Shown piece by piece: positions 7,912-14,329 of a DNA stretch of 34,755 nt (positions are counted from its first letter, which is position 1; each line of letters opens with the position of its first letter). The position numbers were made by a program, and so were the translations under genes. The notes under the pieces were generated by a model. The model saw only the letters and a program-made list of their open reading frames with translations, had not been told where the DNA came from and made no database searches. The DNA lies in the IMG/VR virus record IMGVR_UViG_3300044701_004478, positions 1 to 34,755 of that record. One strand, written 5' to 3'. The DNA is from a virus.

Positions 7912-8126
7912 GCGGGGCGGCGGACGCGCCACCACACGTCGTTGGCATCGTCGGCGTACTCGCTCTCCCAACCTCCGCAGACGTCTTCGTCGCGATGCGT
8001 CTGGGGCCAGCCCTCGATGACGGGTGGGCGCTGGTGACACTCACCTACGGCGGCGTTGCTGCTGTCGGTCGGAAACCACCAACGGCAGTTGCCGCATGTG
8101 GCGTTTAGGGGGACGGGGGTGATCAC
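7908..8126 (-). CDS. Small four-cysteine (zinc-ribbon-like) protein, 72 aa
   Basis: The start is the GTG at 8126, which overlaps the upstream stop as GTGA. The stop overlaps the next gene as ATGA, so it is locked into a coupled chain. The sequence has CGNCRWW near the start, then GECHQRPP, then DVCGGWES, giving a C-x2-C...C...C arrangement that could bind one metal ion. A second protein of the same plan is encoded at 17172-17342. Function is unknown. Its place between portal and head morphogenesis genes suggests a head-assembly or host-modulating role. Confidence 0.72.
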   Translation of the reverse strand: MITPVPLNATCGNCRWWFPTDSSNAAVGECHQRPPVIEGWPQTHRDEDVCGGWESEYADDANDVWWRVRRPA

Positions 8127-8299
8127 TTGTCCTTCGCAAAAATGCGGGCGGTTTCGATGTCGGCCAAAAACTCGTCGCGGATTTCGCGCCATGTGGGGTG
8201 GTGGCGTTCCTCTCGGTAGCCGGGGATGTCGCTTTCACACCGTTCGCGCTCGGCGGTGCGGTCGCGGCTAACAGGGGCGTAGATGTCGGTGTCGGTCAT
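8123..8299 (-). CDS. 58-aa charged protein between portal and zinc-ribbon genes
   Basis: The frame runs from the ATG at 8299 to the TGA at 8123-8125 and encodes MTDTDIYAPVSRDRTAERER, then a charged helical protein ending ARIFAKDK. It begins 4 nt after the portal stop and its TGA overlaps the next GTG (GTGA). That tight packing on both sides is the main evidence that it is real. It is rich in Arg, Asp and Glu and has one Cys. No family was recognised. Confidence 0.7.
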   Translation of the reverse strand: MTDTDIYAPVSRDRTAERERCESDIPGYREERHHPTWREIRDEFLADIETARIFAKDK

Positions 8300-8303
8300 G
8301 GCT

Positions 8304-9935
8304 CTAGTTGCTGTTGCGGCCTGGGCGGAGGGGGGTGGGGAGCGTTTGGCTGCTCAGGGATTCGCCCTGTCCTGCACGAGCTGGGGTGGGTGAGTCCTCG
8401 TCGTCGGTCGAGGACTGGAACGCCAGGTCGGGGCCCGAGGCGCCAAGACGGTCTGCGGCTTGTTGCTCTTCGAGGTAGTCGCGGGTGCGGGTCATCTCTT
8501 CGTCGAGATCCATCGTCGCGGGCAAAATCTCGCCGTCCTGCAAAATCTTGAGGAGCGTCTCTTGGCTAATGGCGCCCTGCATGTACAGCTGGAGGTACGC
8601 CGTGATGTCGTTGCCGGTGACGAGTCGGTTGTCGTAGTCGCGGGGGATGAAGACGCTCGGGGGCTCGATGCCGACGTACTGGGCCGCAAGCTCAAATAGT
8701 TGGCTGATGGCGCGCTCCAAGTCGCCGGCGATGACCGCCATGATCGAATCGCTGTCGATGCGGTCTAGGCGGCGGGCTTCGGCGGCCGCGTTAGTCAGGT
8801 TTTGGCTGCTCAACGTGTTGATGCCGAGGCGGCTGATCTGGTCCTCTAGCGCTTGCAGGCACTTCAGCTGGGAGTCAAAGGCGTCGCTTGTCGGCTGCAC
8901 GTACTCGGCGCCGCCGTCTGGGGGGAGTAGCAGGGCCGTGTTGACGCTGATGCCGAGTGGGGTGTCGCTGTCGGGGTCGAAGCCGCGCAAAATCAGCACG
9001 GGGTTGCTACCGACGTGGATGCTGTGGTGGAAATCGCAGAATCGCTGGGCGTAGGCGATGTTCAGCTGGGCCACCTCAAGGAGGGGTGGGGCGCTCAGCA
9101 GGTTGCCGAGACGGTTGCTGTAGACCGTTACTAGGGGGATTTGGCTCAGCGTGGTCGTGCCGCTGGCGTATAGCTCCCATTGCGTGGGTGGGATTTGGGC
9201 GGGGTAGGTGGCCGGGGGGACAGGGGCGACGCGGGGGGCGCTGCGCCATAGCTCGTAGCCGCCGGGCGTCAGAACGCGGATCTGGTCCACCAGCTCCTCG
9301 CCGTATACGCCCTTGGCGACGACGACTTGCTCACGGATGCGGACCTGTTCCAGGTCGCTACTCGTGCTGTCGTTGCTCGTGCGCCACCCCAGGATCTGGC
9401 GAGGGTGGATCGGGACAAGGTACGGCTTGCGGTTGAGCTGGCGCTCCTCAGCCAAATTACGAGGAGTTGTGTCGTTGACGAAGTCAACGACTGACGACGA
9501 GTGGCCGTAGAGGATGGCAGTGACAAGTTGGCGGCGGGCGTATTCGTTGAGCGTGGTGCCGTCGCCGCACACGTCCTGGGCCCATTCCTCCCAGTAGTCG
9601 TCGCCGTCGAGTTGGATGCCCTTGCGCAGAATGACGCCAGCGGCTTGGGATGCGAGGCGTTGCAGGAACGGGGGCAGGGTGGCGTGGAAGATTCGGCGGT
9701 TGTAGGCGTCCGTGTGCTCTGAGGGCTCCTGGGGGATGAGGGAGCGGCTGTTGGTGCGGAGGCCCCGGGTGCCCTGGAGGCAGGTGTCGATGGGGCCCCA
9801 GTCCTGCGTCATCGCTACGACGGCGTTGCTGACGACGCTGGGGTCGTCAGGGTTTGTCGAAGCCGCGGAGGCGGGGTAGGTCAGCAGGGGCGAGAAGCTG
9901 GAGGCGCTGTTGGGGTAGCTGCTGTTGTCTGTCAC
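8304..9935 (-). CDS. Portal protein (DUF4055-like)
   Basis: The product is about 543 aa, in the size range of portals, and lies directly after the large terminase. Recognisable portal features are the N-terminal AYNRRIFHATLPPFLQRLAS region, the RRQLVTAILYGHSSSVVDF segment, a beta-hairpin domain around PYLVPIHPRQILGW, and a long C-terminal helical stem region (AEARRLDRIDSDSIMAVIAG, then TAYLQLYMQGAISQETLLKI). The C-terminus is Ser/Thr/Pro rich and disordered. The GTG at 9935 is preferred because the GGAAACCTAG element ends 25 nt before it. A GTG at 9950 is in frame and would add five residues. Confidence 0.85.
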   Translation of the reverse strand: MTDNSSYPNSASSFSPLLTYPASAASTNPDDPSVVSNAVVAMTQDWGPIDTCLQGTRGLRTNSRSLIPQEPSEHTDAYNRRIFHATLPPFLQRLASQAAGVILRKGIQLDGDDYWEEWAQDVCGDGTTLNEYARRQLVTAILYGHSSSVVDFVNDTTPRNLAEERQLNRKPYLVPIHPRQILGWRTSNDSTSSDLEQVRIREQVVVAKGVYGEELVDQIRVLTPGGYELWRSAPRVAPVPPATYPAQIPPTQWELYASGTTTLSQIPLVTVYSNRLGNLLSAPPLLEVAQLNIAYAQRFCDFHHSIHVGSNPVLILRGFDPDSDTPLGISVNTALLLPPDGGAEYVQPTSDAFDSQLKCLQALEDQISRLGINTLSSQNLTNAAAEARRLDRIDSDSIMAVIAGDLERAISQLFELAAQYVGIEPPSVFIPRDYDNRLVTGNDITAYLQLYMQGAISQETLLKILQDGEILPATMDLDEEMTRTRDYLEEQQAADRLGASGPDLAFQSSTDDEDSPTPARAGQGESLSSQTLPTPLRPGRNSN

Positions 9936-9960
9936 CGCGACCGCGCACACTGCGTATTAC

Positions 9961-9970
9961 CTAGGTTTCC
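9961..9970 (-). promoter_or_regulatory. GGAAACCTAG element before the portal gene
   Basis: This minus-strand variant of the recurrent GGCAACCTAG element is followed by GTAATAC. It lies in the 70-nt gap after the terminase stop and ends 25 nt before the chosen portal start. The next base run (CTAGGTAATA) also occurs at the right-edge tail gene. Confidence 0.45.
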
Positions 9971-10005
9971 GTGGCCTGCGGCTACAAAACGCCCTTGTGG
10001 CTTTG

Positions 10006-10024
10006 CTAGGTGCGCAGCACCTAG
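10006..10024. promoter_or_regulatory. Perfect inverted repeat at the terminase stop codon
   Basis: The arms CTAGGTGC and GCACCTAG flank a 3-nt loop, and the repeat includes the TAG stop of the terminase gene. There is no U run on either strand, so it is not a classic intrinsic terminator. It could be an operator, an RNA processing site or a stabilising hairpin. It shares the CTAG core with the upstream gene elements. Confidence 0.4.
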
Positions 10025-12300
10025 TAGGTGCGGAAGCGGGAGCCGCCCGTGGCCCAGCGTTTCAGCGGGGCCAGGTACGTCAGGGCGTAGCCCGCGGCGT
10101 CGACGGGGTGGCTTGGGTCGTCCAAGCCGCTGCCGCCTTTTTCGGGCTTGCCGTCCTTGCCGTATGCCTGTTGCTCCAAAGACTTTTGGAGGTACTTGCA
10201 GCGGGGGCTTACGTAGAGGCGGTCGCTCATCAGAAGGACGTTGACGGCGTTGACGCGGTCCTCGATCGCGGGGTTGGCGCTTTGTTCCTTCAGCACGAAG
10301 CCGCCGCGGCGCAAAATGCTCAGGTCGCTTTCTTTGGCGTTGGTTGTGGTGCGTTGGCGGGAGGCGGCGTCCGGGATCACCACGACGTCTCCGCGTTCCA
10401 GCTGGGCCGGATAGGTGGCGCGGAGCTTTTCGACGATGGCGGGGGTGTCGCGGACGATGTGCTCCTCCACAAAGTGGAAGGTGTCGCCGCGGCGAACCAG
10501 GACCTCGATGAGGCAGTTGCCCACGTTGAGGTCGATGCCGCAGTACACACGATCGTCGTCTTCGACGACGGCATCGGTCCAATGGCGGTCGCGGTCGTAG
10601 TCGGGGTACACCGAGGTGTTGGCGAGGTTGGTGAATTCGCCCTCGATGTAGGAGCGAATTAGCTGGGGTGGGAAATTCGCGTACAGCGACTCAACGAACC
10701 CTGCGGGTAGGTGGGGGTTATCCGTCGTCTTCGCTTTGATGAGACGTTTGTCTTCGGCAGCGCCTTCAACGAAGGTGCGATAGCACCAGCGGTAGCCTTC
10801 TGGCGTGGAGGCCACGGCGAGCTGGGGCTTCACGCCGCCGCGCAGACGCGCCAGCACCATCTCTGAAGCCTTTTGCGCTACGTCGGCAGGGCTAGTGTCG
10901 ATCTCGTCGATCGCTGCAAAACTCAGGTTCTGGCCTCGGATGCGGTTCCACGTTTCCGTGGCGCGGCACAAAATGGTGGTGGGGCCGTCGGGGAGGTACA
11001 GCGTGTACTCCGGCTGGGGCGAGACGCGGAAGTCGTGCTGGATCTGGTGCTGTTCCAAGAAGTCGTCGAAACTTCGCATCCAGACGTCCCGGATCATGAT
11101 GTGCGTTGGCTCAAAGACAGCGCCGACAGTGCCGGGATTGTCCATTGCCATGACGCAGACCTTGGCGCAGAGGCTGTAGGTCTTGCCCGAGTTGTGGTGG
11201 ACTACGCCATTGGCGACGTAGTGGTTCCACAGGGGCACGTGGAGGTCAAAGTATTCGTCATGACGCGCAAAGGTTATGTCTTTTATACGTGACCAGGTAA
11301 AGTAGGAAGACTTGGGGCTTGTAGATGGGTCGGTTGCGGGTTCGGCGGGAAACCATGCCTCAGGAGAAGTGGCACCAGATCCTGAAGGACTTTCACTACG
11401 GCTATAGCCGGGGGTGTGTGGCAAAGCGGCACGGGGTATCGCTAAGTGCGCTGGGCGGGTGGTTGGCAGATATTCCGGGGCCGTCGAAGCATGTGACGGG
11501 GTACGAACGGCTCTTAGACCTAAAAGAGTCGGTGCTGCGGGACTACCTGCAGGAGGGGGTGGGGATGCGAGAGTTAAGACGGCGGTTTGGCGTCCATGAG
11601 GGGACGGTGCGGTCGTTCTTGCAGGCGCAGGGCGTCCTGAAAGAGCGGGGCGGTCAAACTGGGGTGCAGAATCCACAGTCCAAGGCGCGGGCAGTGTCGC
11701 CGCAGGACCGTGATTCAGGCAAGTACTGGGCCCGAAGAGTCGTTGTGCAAGCTCTTGGGCAGCCACTTCCGCAGGGGTGGGTGATCCATCACATGAACGA
11801 GTGCCCCACAGATCAAACCCTGACGAATCTGTGGCTGTTTCCGTCGGCGCAGGCGCACTCGTTGTTCCATCAACGGCAACGAGAGAACCTGACGACAGGT
11901 GGCCAACGGTCTGCCAGCCGTCTGGCGTCAGACAACGGTGGTCTTTGGTTGCCACAAACTCTTGACCGGATTCAAGACGCACCCGGTACAACGCTGCAAA
12001 GCCTTTGCGATACGCAGGCGTAGCCCAAGCTGGACCGTAGAGCGTGTCGACGCGGATTGGGTGGTGCGTTAAGTCGCGGATTGGGGTGCCGTTGATCTCG
12101 ACTTCGCCGCCCAAGCAGCCGAAACCGCCCAAAAAGCCGACGATCTTGGCGTCTTTTTCGTCGACAAAGGCGCGCTGGGCAGGAAGTAAGCCGTTGACGA
12201 GCTGGGTGTAAAGCGCGTCGTAGCTCAAGTCGCAGCGCGTTGAGAGCTGGATTGCCGGTTCCAGCAATTTGCCGCCGGGAATCACGCCGAGCAAAGACAC
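10021..12300 (-). CDS. terL: Large terminase subunit precursor interrupted by an intein
   Basis: The 759-aa precursor should give a 450-aa terminase after removal of residues 62-370. The spliced ATPase domain has Walker A GGFG|SGKT (residues 58-61 plus 371-374), Walker B FAAIDEID (461-468) and a coupling segment VASTPEG (497-503). The C-terminal nuclease carries acidic residues at GIDLN (D590), IPDAA (D643/644) and HPVDAAGY (D733/734). The protein packages DNA into the procapsid through the portal. The GTG at 12300 is used as start. Until the intein is spliced out the P-loop is split, so ATPase activity should depend on splicing. Confidence 0.9.
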   Translation of the reverse strand: MSLLGVIPGGKLLEPAIQLSTRCDLSYDALYTQLVNGLLPAQRAFVDEKDAKIVGFLGGFGCLGGEVEINGTPIRDLTHHPIRVDTLYGPAWATPAYRKGFAALYRVRLESGQEFVATKDHRCLTPDGWQTVGHLSSGSLVAVDGTTSAPAPTETATDSSGFDLWGTRSCDGSPTPAEVAAQELAQRLFGPSTCLNHGPAATLPAPWTVDSAPQFDRPALSGRPAPARTTAPSPHGRQTAVLTLASPPPPAGSPAAPTLLGLRAVRTPSHASTAPEYLPTTRPAHLAIPRAALPHTPGYSRSESPSGSGATSPEAWFPAEPATDPSTSPKSSYFTWSRIKDITFARHDEYFDLHVPLWNHYVANGVVHHNSGKTYSLCAKVCVMAMDNPGTVGAVFEPTHIMIRDVWMRSFDDFLEQHQIQHDFRVSPQPEYTLYLPDGPTTILCRATETWNRIRGQNLSFAAIDEIDTSPADVAQKASEMVLARLRGGVKPQLAVASTPEGYRWCYRTFVEGAAEDKRLIKAKTTDNPHLPAGFVESLYANFPPQLIRSYIEGEFTNLANTSVYPDYDRDRHWTDAVVEDDDRVYCGIDLNVGNCLIEVLVRRGDTFHFVEEHIVRDTPAIVEKLRATYPAQLERGDVVVIPDAASRQRTTTNAKESDLSILRRGGFVLKEQSANPAIEDRVNAVNVLLMSDRLYVSPRCKYLQKSLEQQAYGKDGKPEKGGSGLDDPSHPVDAAGYALTYLAPLKRWATGGSRFRTY
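11191..12117 (-). other. Intein within the terminase P-loop (309 aa)
   Basis: The intein starts at Cys62 of the precursor (CLGGEVEING). Block B shows GQEFVATKDHRCLTPDGW with the T-x-x-H motif. Blocks F and G read DEYFDLHVPLWNHYVANG and VVHHN. It ends in His-Asn and the +1 extein residue is Ser371, all as needed for standard class 1 splicing. There is no in-frame LAGLIDADG or HNH domain. Residues about 146-330 are a Pro/Ala/Ser/Thr-rich linker with no recognisable fold, and it lies antisense to the endonuclease gene at 11325-12023. Junctions were assigned from motifs and from restoration of an intact GxGSGKT. Confidence 0.92.
11325..12023 (+). CDS. HTH-HNH homing-type endonuclease, antisense inside the intein
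   Basis: The 232-aa product lies wholly within the intein on the opposite strand. It has two helix-turn-helix-like segments at about residues 28-48 (GCVAKRHGVSLSALGGWL) and 78-104 (GVGMRELRRRFGVHEGTVRS). An HNH core follows at about residues 151-183, with His155/His156, Asn168, and His178 and His182 in AHSLFH. This is the arrangement of small HNH homing endonucleases that recognise DNA through added HTH modules. The C-terminal 50 residues are antisense to the intein N-terminal splicing domain and look non-family-like. A second possible start is the ATG at 11355. No strong Shine-Dalgarno sequence was seen. Confidence 0.85.
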   Translation: MGRLRVRRETMPQEKWHQILKDFHYGYSRGCVAKRHGVSLSALGGWLADIPGPSKHVTGYERLLDLKESVLRDYLQEGVGMRELRRRFGVHEGTVRSFLQAQGVLKERGGQTGVQNPQSKARAVSPQDRDSGKYWARRVVVQALGQPLPQGWVIHHMNECPTDQTLTNLWLFPSAQAHSLFHQRQRENLTTGGQRSASRLASDNGGLWLPQTLDRIQDAPGTTLQSLCDTQA

Positions 12301-12366
12301 AAGAGCCGGGGGTAGGGGGCGGCGTGGGCAGTCTACCTAGCTAGAAGAGGTGGGGGTAGGGGGCGG
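12301..12366. repeat. G-rich direct repeat just upstream of the terminase start
   Basis: GGGGGTAGGGGGCGG occurs at 12308-12322 and again at 12352-12366, exactly 44 bp apart. The match extends upstream into AAGAG at both places. The second copy continues into further G-runs to 12381 (GGGGG, GGGGG, GGGGG, GGG, GGG), a strong G-quadruplex candidate on the plus strand. It may be an operator, packaging-site or replication element; this is not proven. Confidence 0.6.
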
Positions 12367-12528
12367 GGGAGGGTGTCTGGGTAGGTAGGGATTGGTGGTG
12401 GGTTTGACCTCGGAGTTGCGGGTATAGCGCTTAGGCCAGAGATTCGTTGGCGTGGGGGCAGGGCGGCCCCCGGTGGGAGGGTAGCGGCGCTGATACGCTG
12501 CGCCGCAACGCGTATACCAGTGTGGCGA

Positions 12529-12553
12529 CGTCCTAGATCAGCACACTAGGACG
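12529..12553. promoter_or_regulatory. Inverted repeat, operator candidate
   Basis: The arms CGTCCTAG and CTAGGACG are perfect complements separated by 9 nt. It sits mid-way in the divergent control region between terminase and accessory operons. The symmetry suits a dimeric repressor site. An RNA hairpin is possible, but there is no U run. Confidence 0.45.
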
Positions 12554-12631
12554 CCCAGAACCGGTGGGCAGGATGCGCAGAATTGCCTACGGTAAGGCTA
12601 GCTATTTAGGTTGGTTGTTGGTATTATGGAA

Positions 12632-12703
12632 GGTGAGATCAGGGGCAAGGGAGCCGCGGTTTCGTTCAGCGAGACAAGCGCGCTCCCTTTCTCTGCTCTC
12701 ACC
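12632..12703 (+). ncRNA. Long structured leader hairpin, candidate RNA element
   Basis: Three stacked stems pair across 72 nt: GGTGAGA with TCTCACC (7 bp), CAG with CTG, and AAGGGAGC with GCTCCCTT (8 bp), with only small mismatches between them. The loop is about 27 nt. Short GCCGC/GCGGC hairpins follow immediately. The element is 100 nt upstream of the first accessory gene, so it may be a leader regulator or a small RNA. Family unknown. Confidence 0.4.
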
Positions 12704-12801
12704 TCTGCCGCTTCTGCGGCTGTTCACCTCTGCCGCTCCTGCCGCGTTAGCGGCGGCGGCTCACACCTAAAACCATCGCCGCGCCATAGGCGCGCCATTT
12801 C

Positions 12802-12984
12802 ATGAAATACAACGTTTGGCTTTTACGAGAGGACGGCACGCCGTCACCGTTTGGCCCCTCTCCGATCTTCGCTAGCGGAATTGTTGACGCGCAGAAAGTA
12901 GCGGCGTCGACGTTGGCGGAATTGCAAGCGCAGAACGCGCTGCTGGGGTGGTCGATCAAAACCGTTACCGAAGCGGAGGGCTGA
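12802..12984 (+). CDS. 60-aa unknown protein, first gene of the accessory operon
   Basis: The ATG at 12802 opens a chain of tightly packed plus-strand genes. The sequence (MKYNVWLLREDGTPSPFGPS, then a helical C-terminal part with QKVAASTLAELQAQNALLGW) looks like a small folded alpha/beta protein. No conserved motif was recognised. The next gene starts 2 nt after its TGA, which supports co-translation. It is likely an early or accessory protein, inferred from its place away from virion genes and behind a complex leader. Confidence 0.65.
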   Translation: MKYNVWLLREDGTPSPFGPSPIFASGIVDAQKVAASTLAELQAQNALLGWSIKTVTEAEG

Positions 12985-12986
12985 TC

Positions 12987-13106
12987 ATGCGCGACACCAT
13001 CGCCGCGGCGCTGCTAGTCACCGCCGCCAGTAGCGCATCTCTGCCCCTTGCCATCCCGTGCCTGATGGCCGGGCTGGCCATCCTCACCTTCAACCGGAGC
13101 CGCTGA
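12987..13106 (+). CDS. 39-aa hydrophobic small protein
   Basis: The frame runs from ATG 12987 to TGA 13104-13106. After MRDT the protein is almost entirely hydrophobic (IAAALLVTAASSASLPLAIP, then CLMAGLAILTF) and ends NRSR. That gives one or two membrane segments with a positively charged tail. The spacer before it (TGATC then ATG) is the same as the spacer after it (TGATC then GTG), suggesting an ordered operon of small genes. It could be a signal-bearing peptide or a membrane toxin/holin-type protein; neither is shown. Confidence 0.55.
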   Translation: MRDTIAAALLVTAASSASLPLAIPCLMAGLAILTFNRSR

Positions 13107-13108
13107 TC

Positions 13109-13444
13109 GTGACCCATACCATTGCCGACTTAATGCAATATGCGCGCAAACAAGCGCGCATCGAATCTTGCGACTATTTTCACCCCCGCTATGCGCGGCT
13201 TGAAGAGGTGCAAGCATGGCGCCGGGATCGGAGCCGGCGCGATAGCGTCCGGCGCCAAATTCTGCGCAAATATCCGGGCCGCTTGCGCAGCACCGAACAT
13301 CTAACGCCGGGGTGTTATGGCCCCGGTGGCAGGCTCGAGATCACCGCTAACGCTATTGACTACACCGCCGGCCAATATGCGCCGGTGGAGATTTACCACG
13401 CGGTCCTGGATTATCTGGGCCGCACAAACGCGGTGGAGGGTTGA
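13109..13444 (+). CDS. 111-aa basic unknown protein (GTG start)
   Basis: The GTG at 13109, 2 nt after the previous stop, is preferred over the open frame upstream. The protein is Arg/Tyr rich in the N-terminal half (QYARKQARIESCDYFHPRYA, then WRRDRSRRDSVRRQILRKYP). A Gly/Pro turn (TPGCYGPGG) and a short alpha/beta C-terminus follow. High basic charge would suit nucleic-acid binding, but no known fold was recognised. The next gene follows after 3 nt. Confidence 0.65.
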   Translation: MTHTIADLMQYARKQARIESCDYFHPRYARLEEVQAWRRDRSRRDSVRRQILRKYPGRLRSTEHLTPGCYGPGGRLEITANAIDYTAGQYAPVEIYHAVLDYLGRTNAVEG

Positions 13445-13447
13445 GCC

Positions 13448-13885
13448 ATGCAGCACACCATCACCCGCCGCGTTGCGTCGTTAGTTACATCCTTGCTGTG
13501 GTCGTCGACTGACGACCACGGCGCCCCCTTGGACAGTAACTACAGCATTCGGGACATCGACCCCAAGGCGCTTGCAACGTTGGAGGCGCAATTTGACGCT
13601 TTCAGCGATGCCGCGGATGCGGCGCTGCTAGCAGCATTTGACGCCGGCACTTTGCCGGCATGGTTCGATCCCGCTGAGCACTGTCTGGCGGATCTAGGCC
13701 CCTCGCATCAGGACGCTTTAGAGCATGACTACATCCTCACCCGGAACCATCACGGCGCGGGGTTTTGGGATGGCGACTGGCAAGGGTTAGGCGACACGCT
13801 CACAACGCTGGCGCAGTCGCTCCCAGAACTGGAGCCATACGTCGGAGACGACGGCATTCTGTACATCTACGGTTTGGAATCATGA
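13448..13885 (+). CDS. 145-aa conserved phage protein of unknown function
   Basis: The C-terminal half has a pattern seen in many phage and plasmid proteins: DYILTRNHHGAGFWDGDW, then GDTLTTLAQSLPE, then VGDDGILYIYG. The family is known by sequence but has no assigned biochemical role that I can name. The N-terminal part is acidic and helical (DAFSDAADAALLAAFDAG). It overlaps the next gene by 4 nt (ATGA). The ATG at 13448 follows the previous TGA by 3 nt. Confidence 0.75.
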   Translation: MQHTITRRVASLVTSLLWSSTDDHGAPLDSNYSIRDIDPKALATLEAQFDAFSDAADAALLAAFDAGTLPAWFDPAEHCLADLGPSHQDALEHDYILTRNHHGAGFWDGDWQGLGDTLTTLAQSLPELEPYVGDDGILYIYGLES

Positions 13886-14130
13886 CCTACAAAACACCAC
13901 GGTTACGCCCTCAGCGCTTTTTGGGTATGAACTGGGAGCAAATCACAACCCAGTTAAGCGGGGTAGAACGGCAGCAAGCTCTAGCGCTATGGCACTGGGC
14001 TTCTTACCGCTATAGCTCCCTGGGAACCCATCAGGAGCGATACGCCCGCCGCTATGGCGTAGCAGCTGCTACCCGTCGCATTGATCGGGTGCGCTCTTGG
14101 CTCAACCTAAAACCTTACGGTGAGGCGTAA
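13882..14130 (+). CDS. 82-aa basic unknown protein
   Basis: The ATG at 13882 overlaps the previous stop (ATGA). The protein is rich in Arg, Tyr and Trp: it starts MTYKTPRLRPQRFLGMNW, continues with a helix (ERQQALALWHWASYRYSS) and ends in a second helix (ATRRIDRVRSWLNLKPYGEA). This would suit a small DNA-binding protein, but no canonical HTH was recognised. It belongs to the same coupled operon of accessory genes. Confidence 0.65.
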   Translation: MTYKTPRLRPQRFLGMNWEQITTQLSGVERQQALALWHWASYRYSSLGTHQERYARRYGVAAATRRIDRVRSWLNLKPYGEA

Positions 14131-14134
14131 CGCT

Positions 14135-14329
14135 ATGGAAACCCTCAACGGCATTAGCCGCGTTCTCTTTACTGGCCAACCGGTAACAGTTGAGCGCGAT
14201 AGCAACAGCACCACGGGGTGGACTGCGACAGGCTGGGCCCAAGGCTTACCGGTAGCGCGGAAACCTATTTCAGCTGAAGAGCTGGGGGCCCTGTTAGCGC
14301 GGTTTCCTGATCACGTCCTAAGGCGATGA
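14135..14329 (+). CDS. 64-aa unknown protein
   Basis: The frame is open from 14120, but the ATG at 14135 follows the previous stop closely and is the natural start. The sequence has a beta-like N-terminal half (ISRVLFTGQPVTVERDSNST, then GWTATGWAQG) and a helical C-terminus (SAEELGALLARFPDHVLRR). Its stop overlaps the next gene's ATG by 4 nt. No known family. Confidence 0.65.
   Translation: METLNGISRVLFTGQPVTVERDSNSTTGWTATGWAQGLPVARKPISAEELGALLARFPDHVLRR

Larger units (their letters stand above)
12301..12801. promoter_or_regulatory. 500-bp divergent control region
   Basis: This is the divergent gap between the minus-strand terminase and the plus-strand accessory operon. It contains the G-rich repeat (12301-12381), an inverted repeat ATACGC/GCGTAT (12494-12514), an 8-bp inverted repeat CGTCCTAG/CTAGGACG (12529-12553) and the long hairpin at 12632-12703. 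Small hairpins follow to about 12765. A TATTAT box at 12622-12627 could be a -10 for the plus operon, but no matching -35 was found. No convincing gene lies in the gap. Confidence 0.55.

Noticed and set aside
8041-8238. 65-codon minus-strand frame near the portal
   Set aside because: It is Arg/Pro rich and out of frame with the two coupled small genes that fill this interval.
12494-12514. ATACGC/GCGTAT inverted repeat as a separate operator
   Set aside because: The 6-bp arms are too short to stand alone; listed only within the control region.
12611-12805. Plus-strand frame in the terminase upstream gap, ending in an ATGA overlap with the accessory operon
   Set aside because: Its sequence is formed by the hairpins and GC repeats and has no protein-like pattern; the overlap alone is weak evidence.
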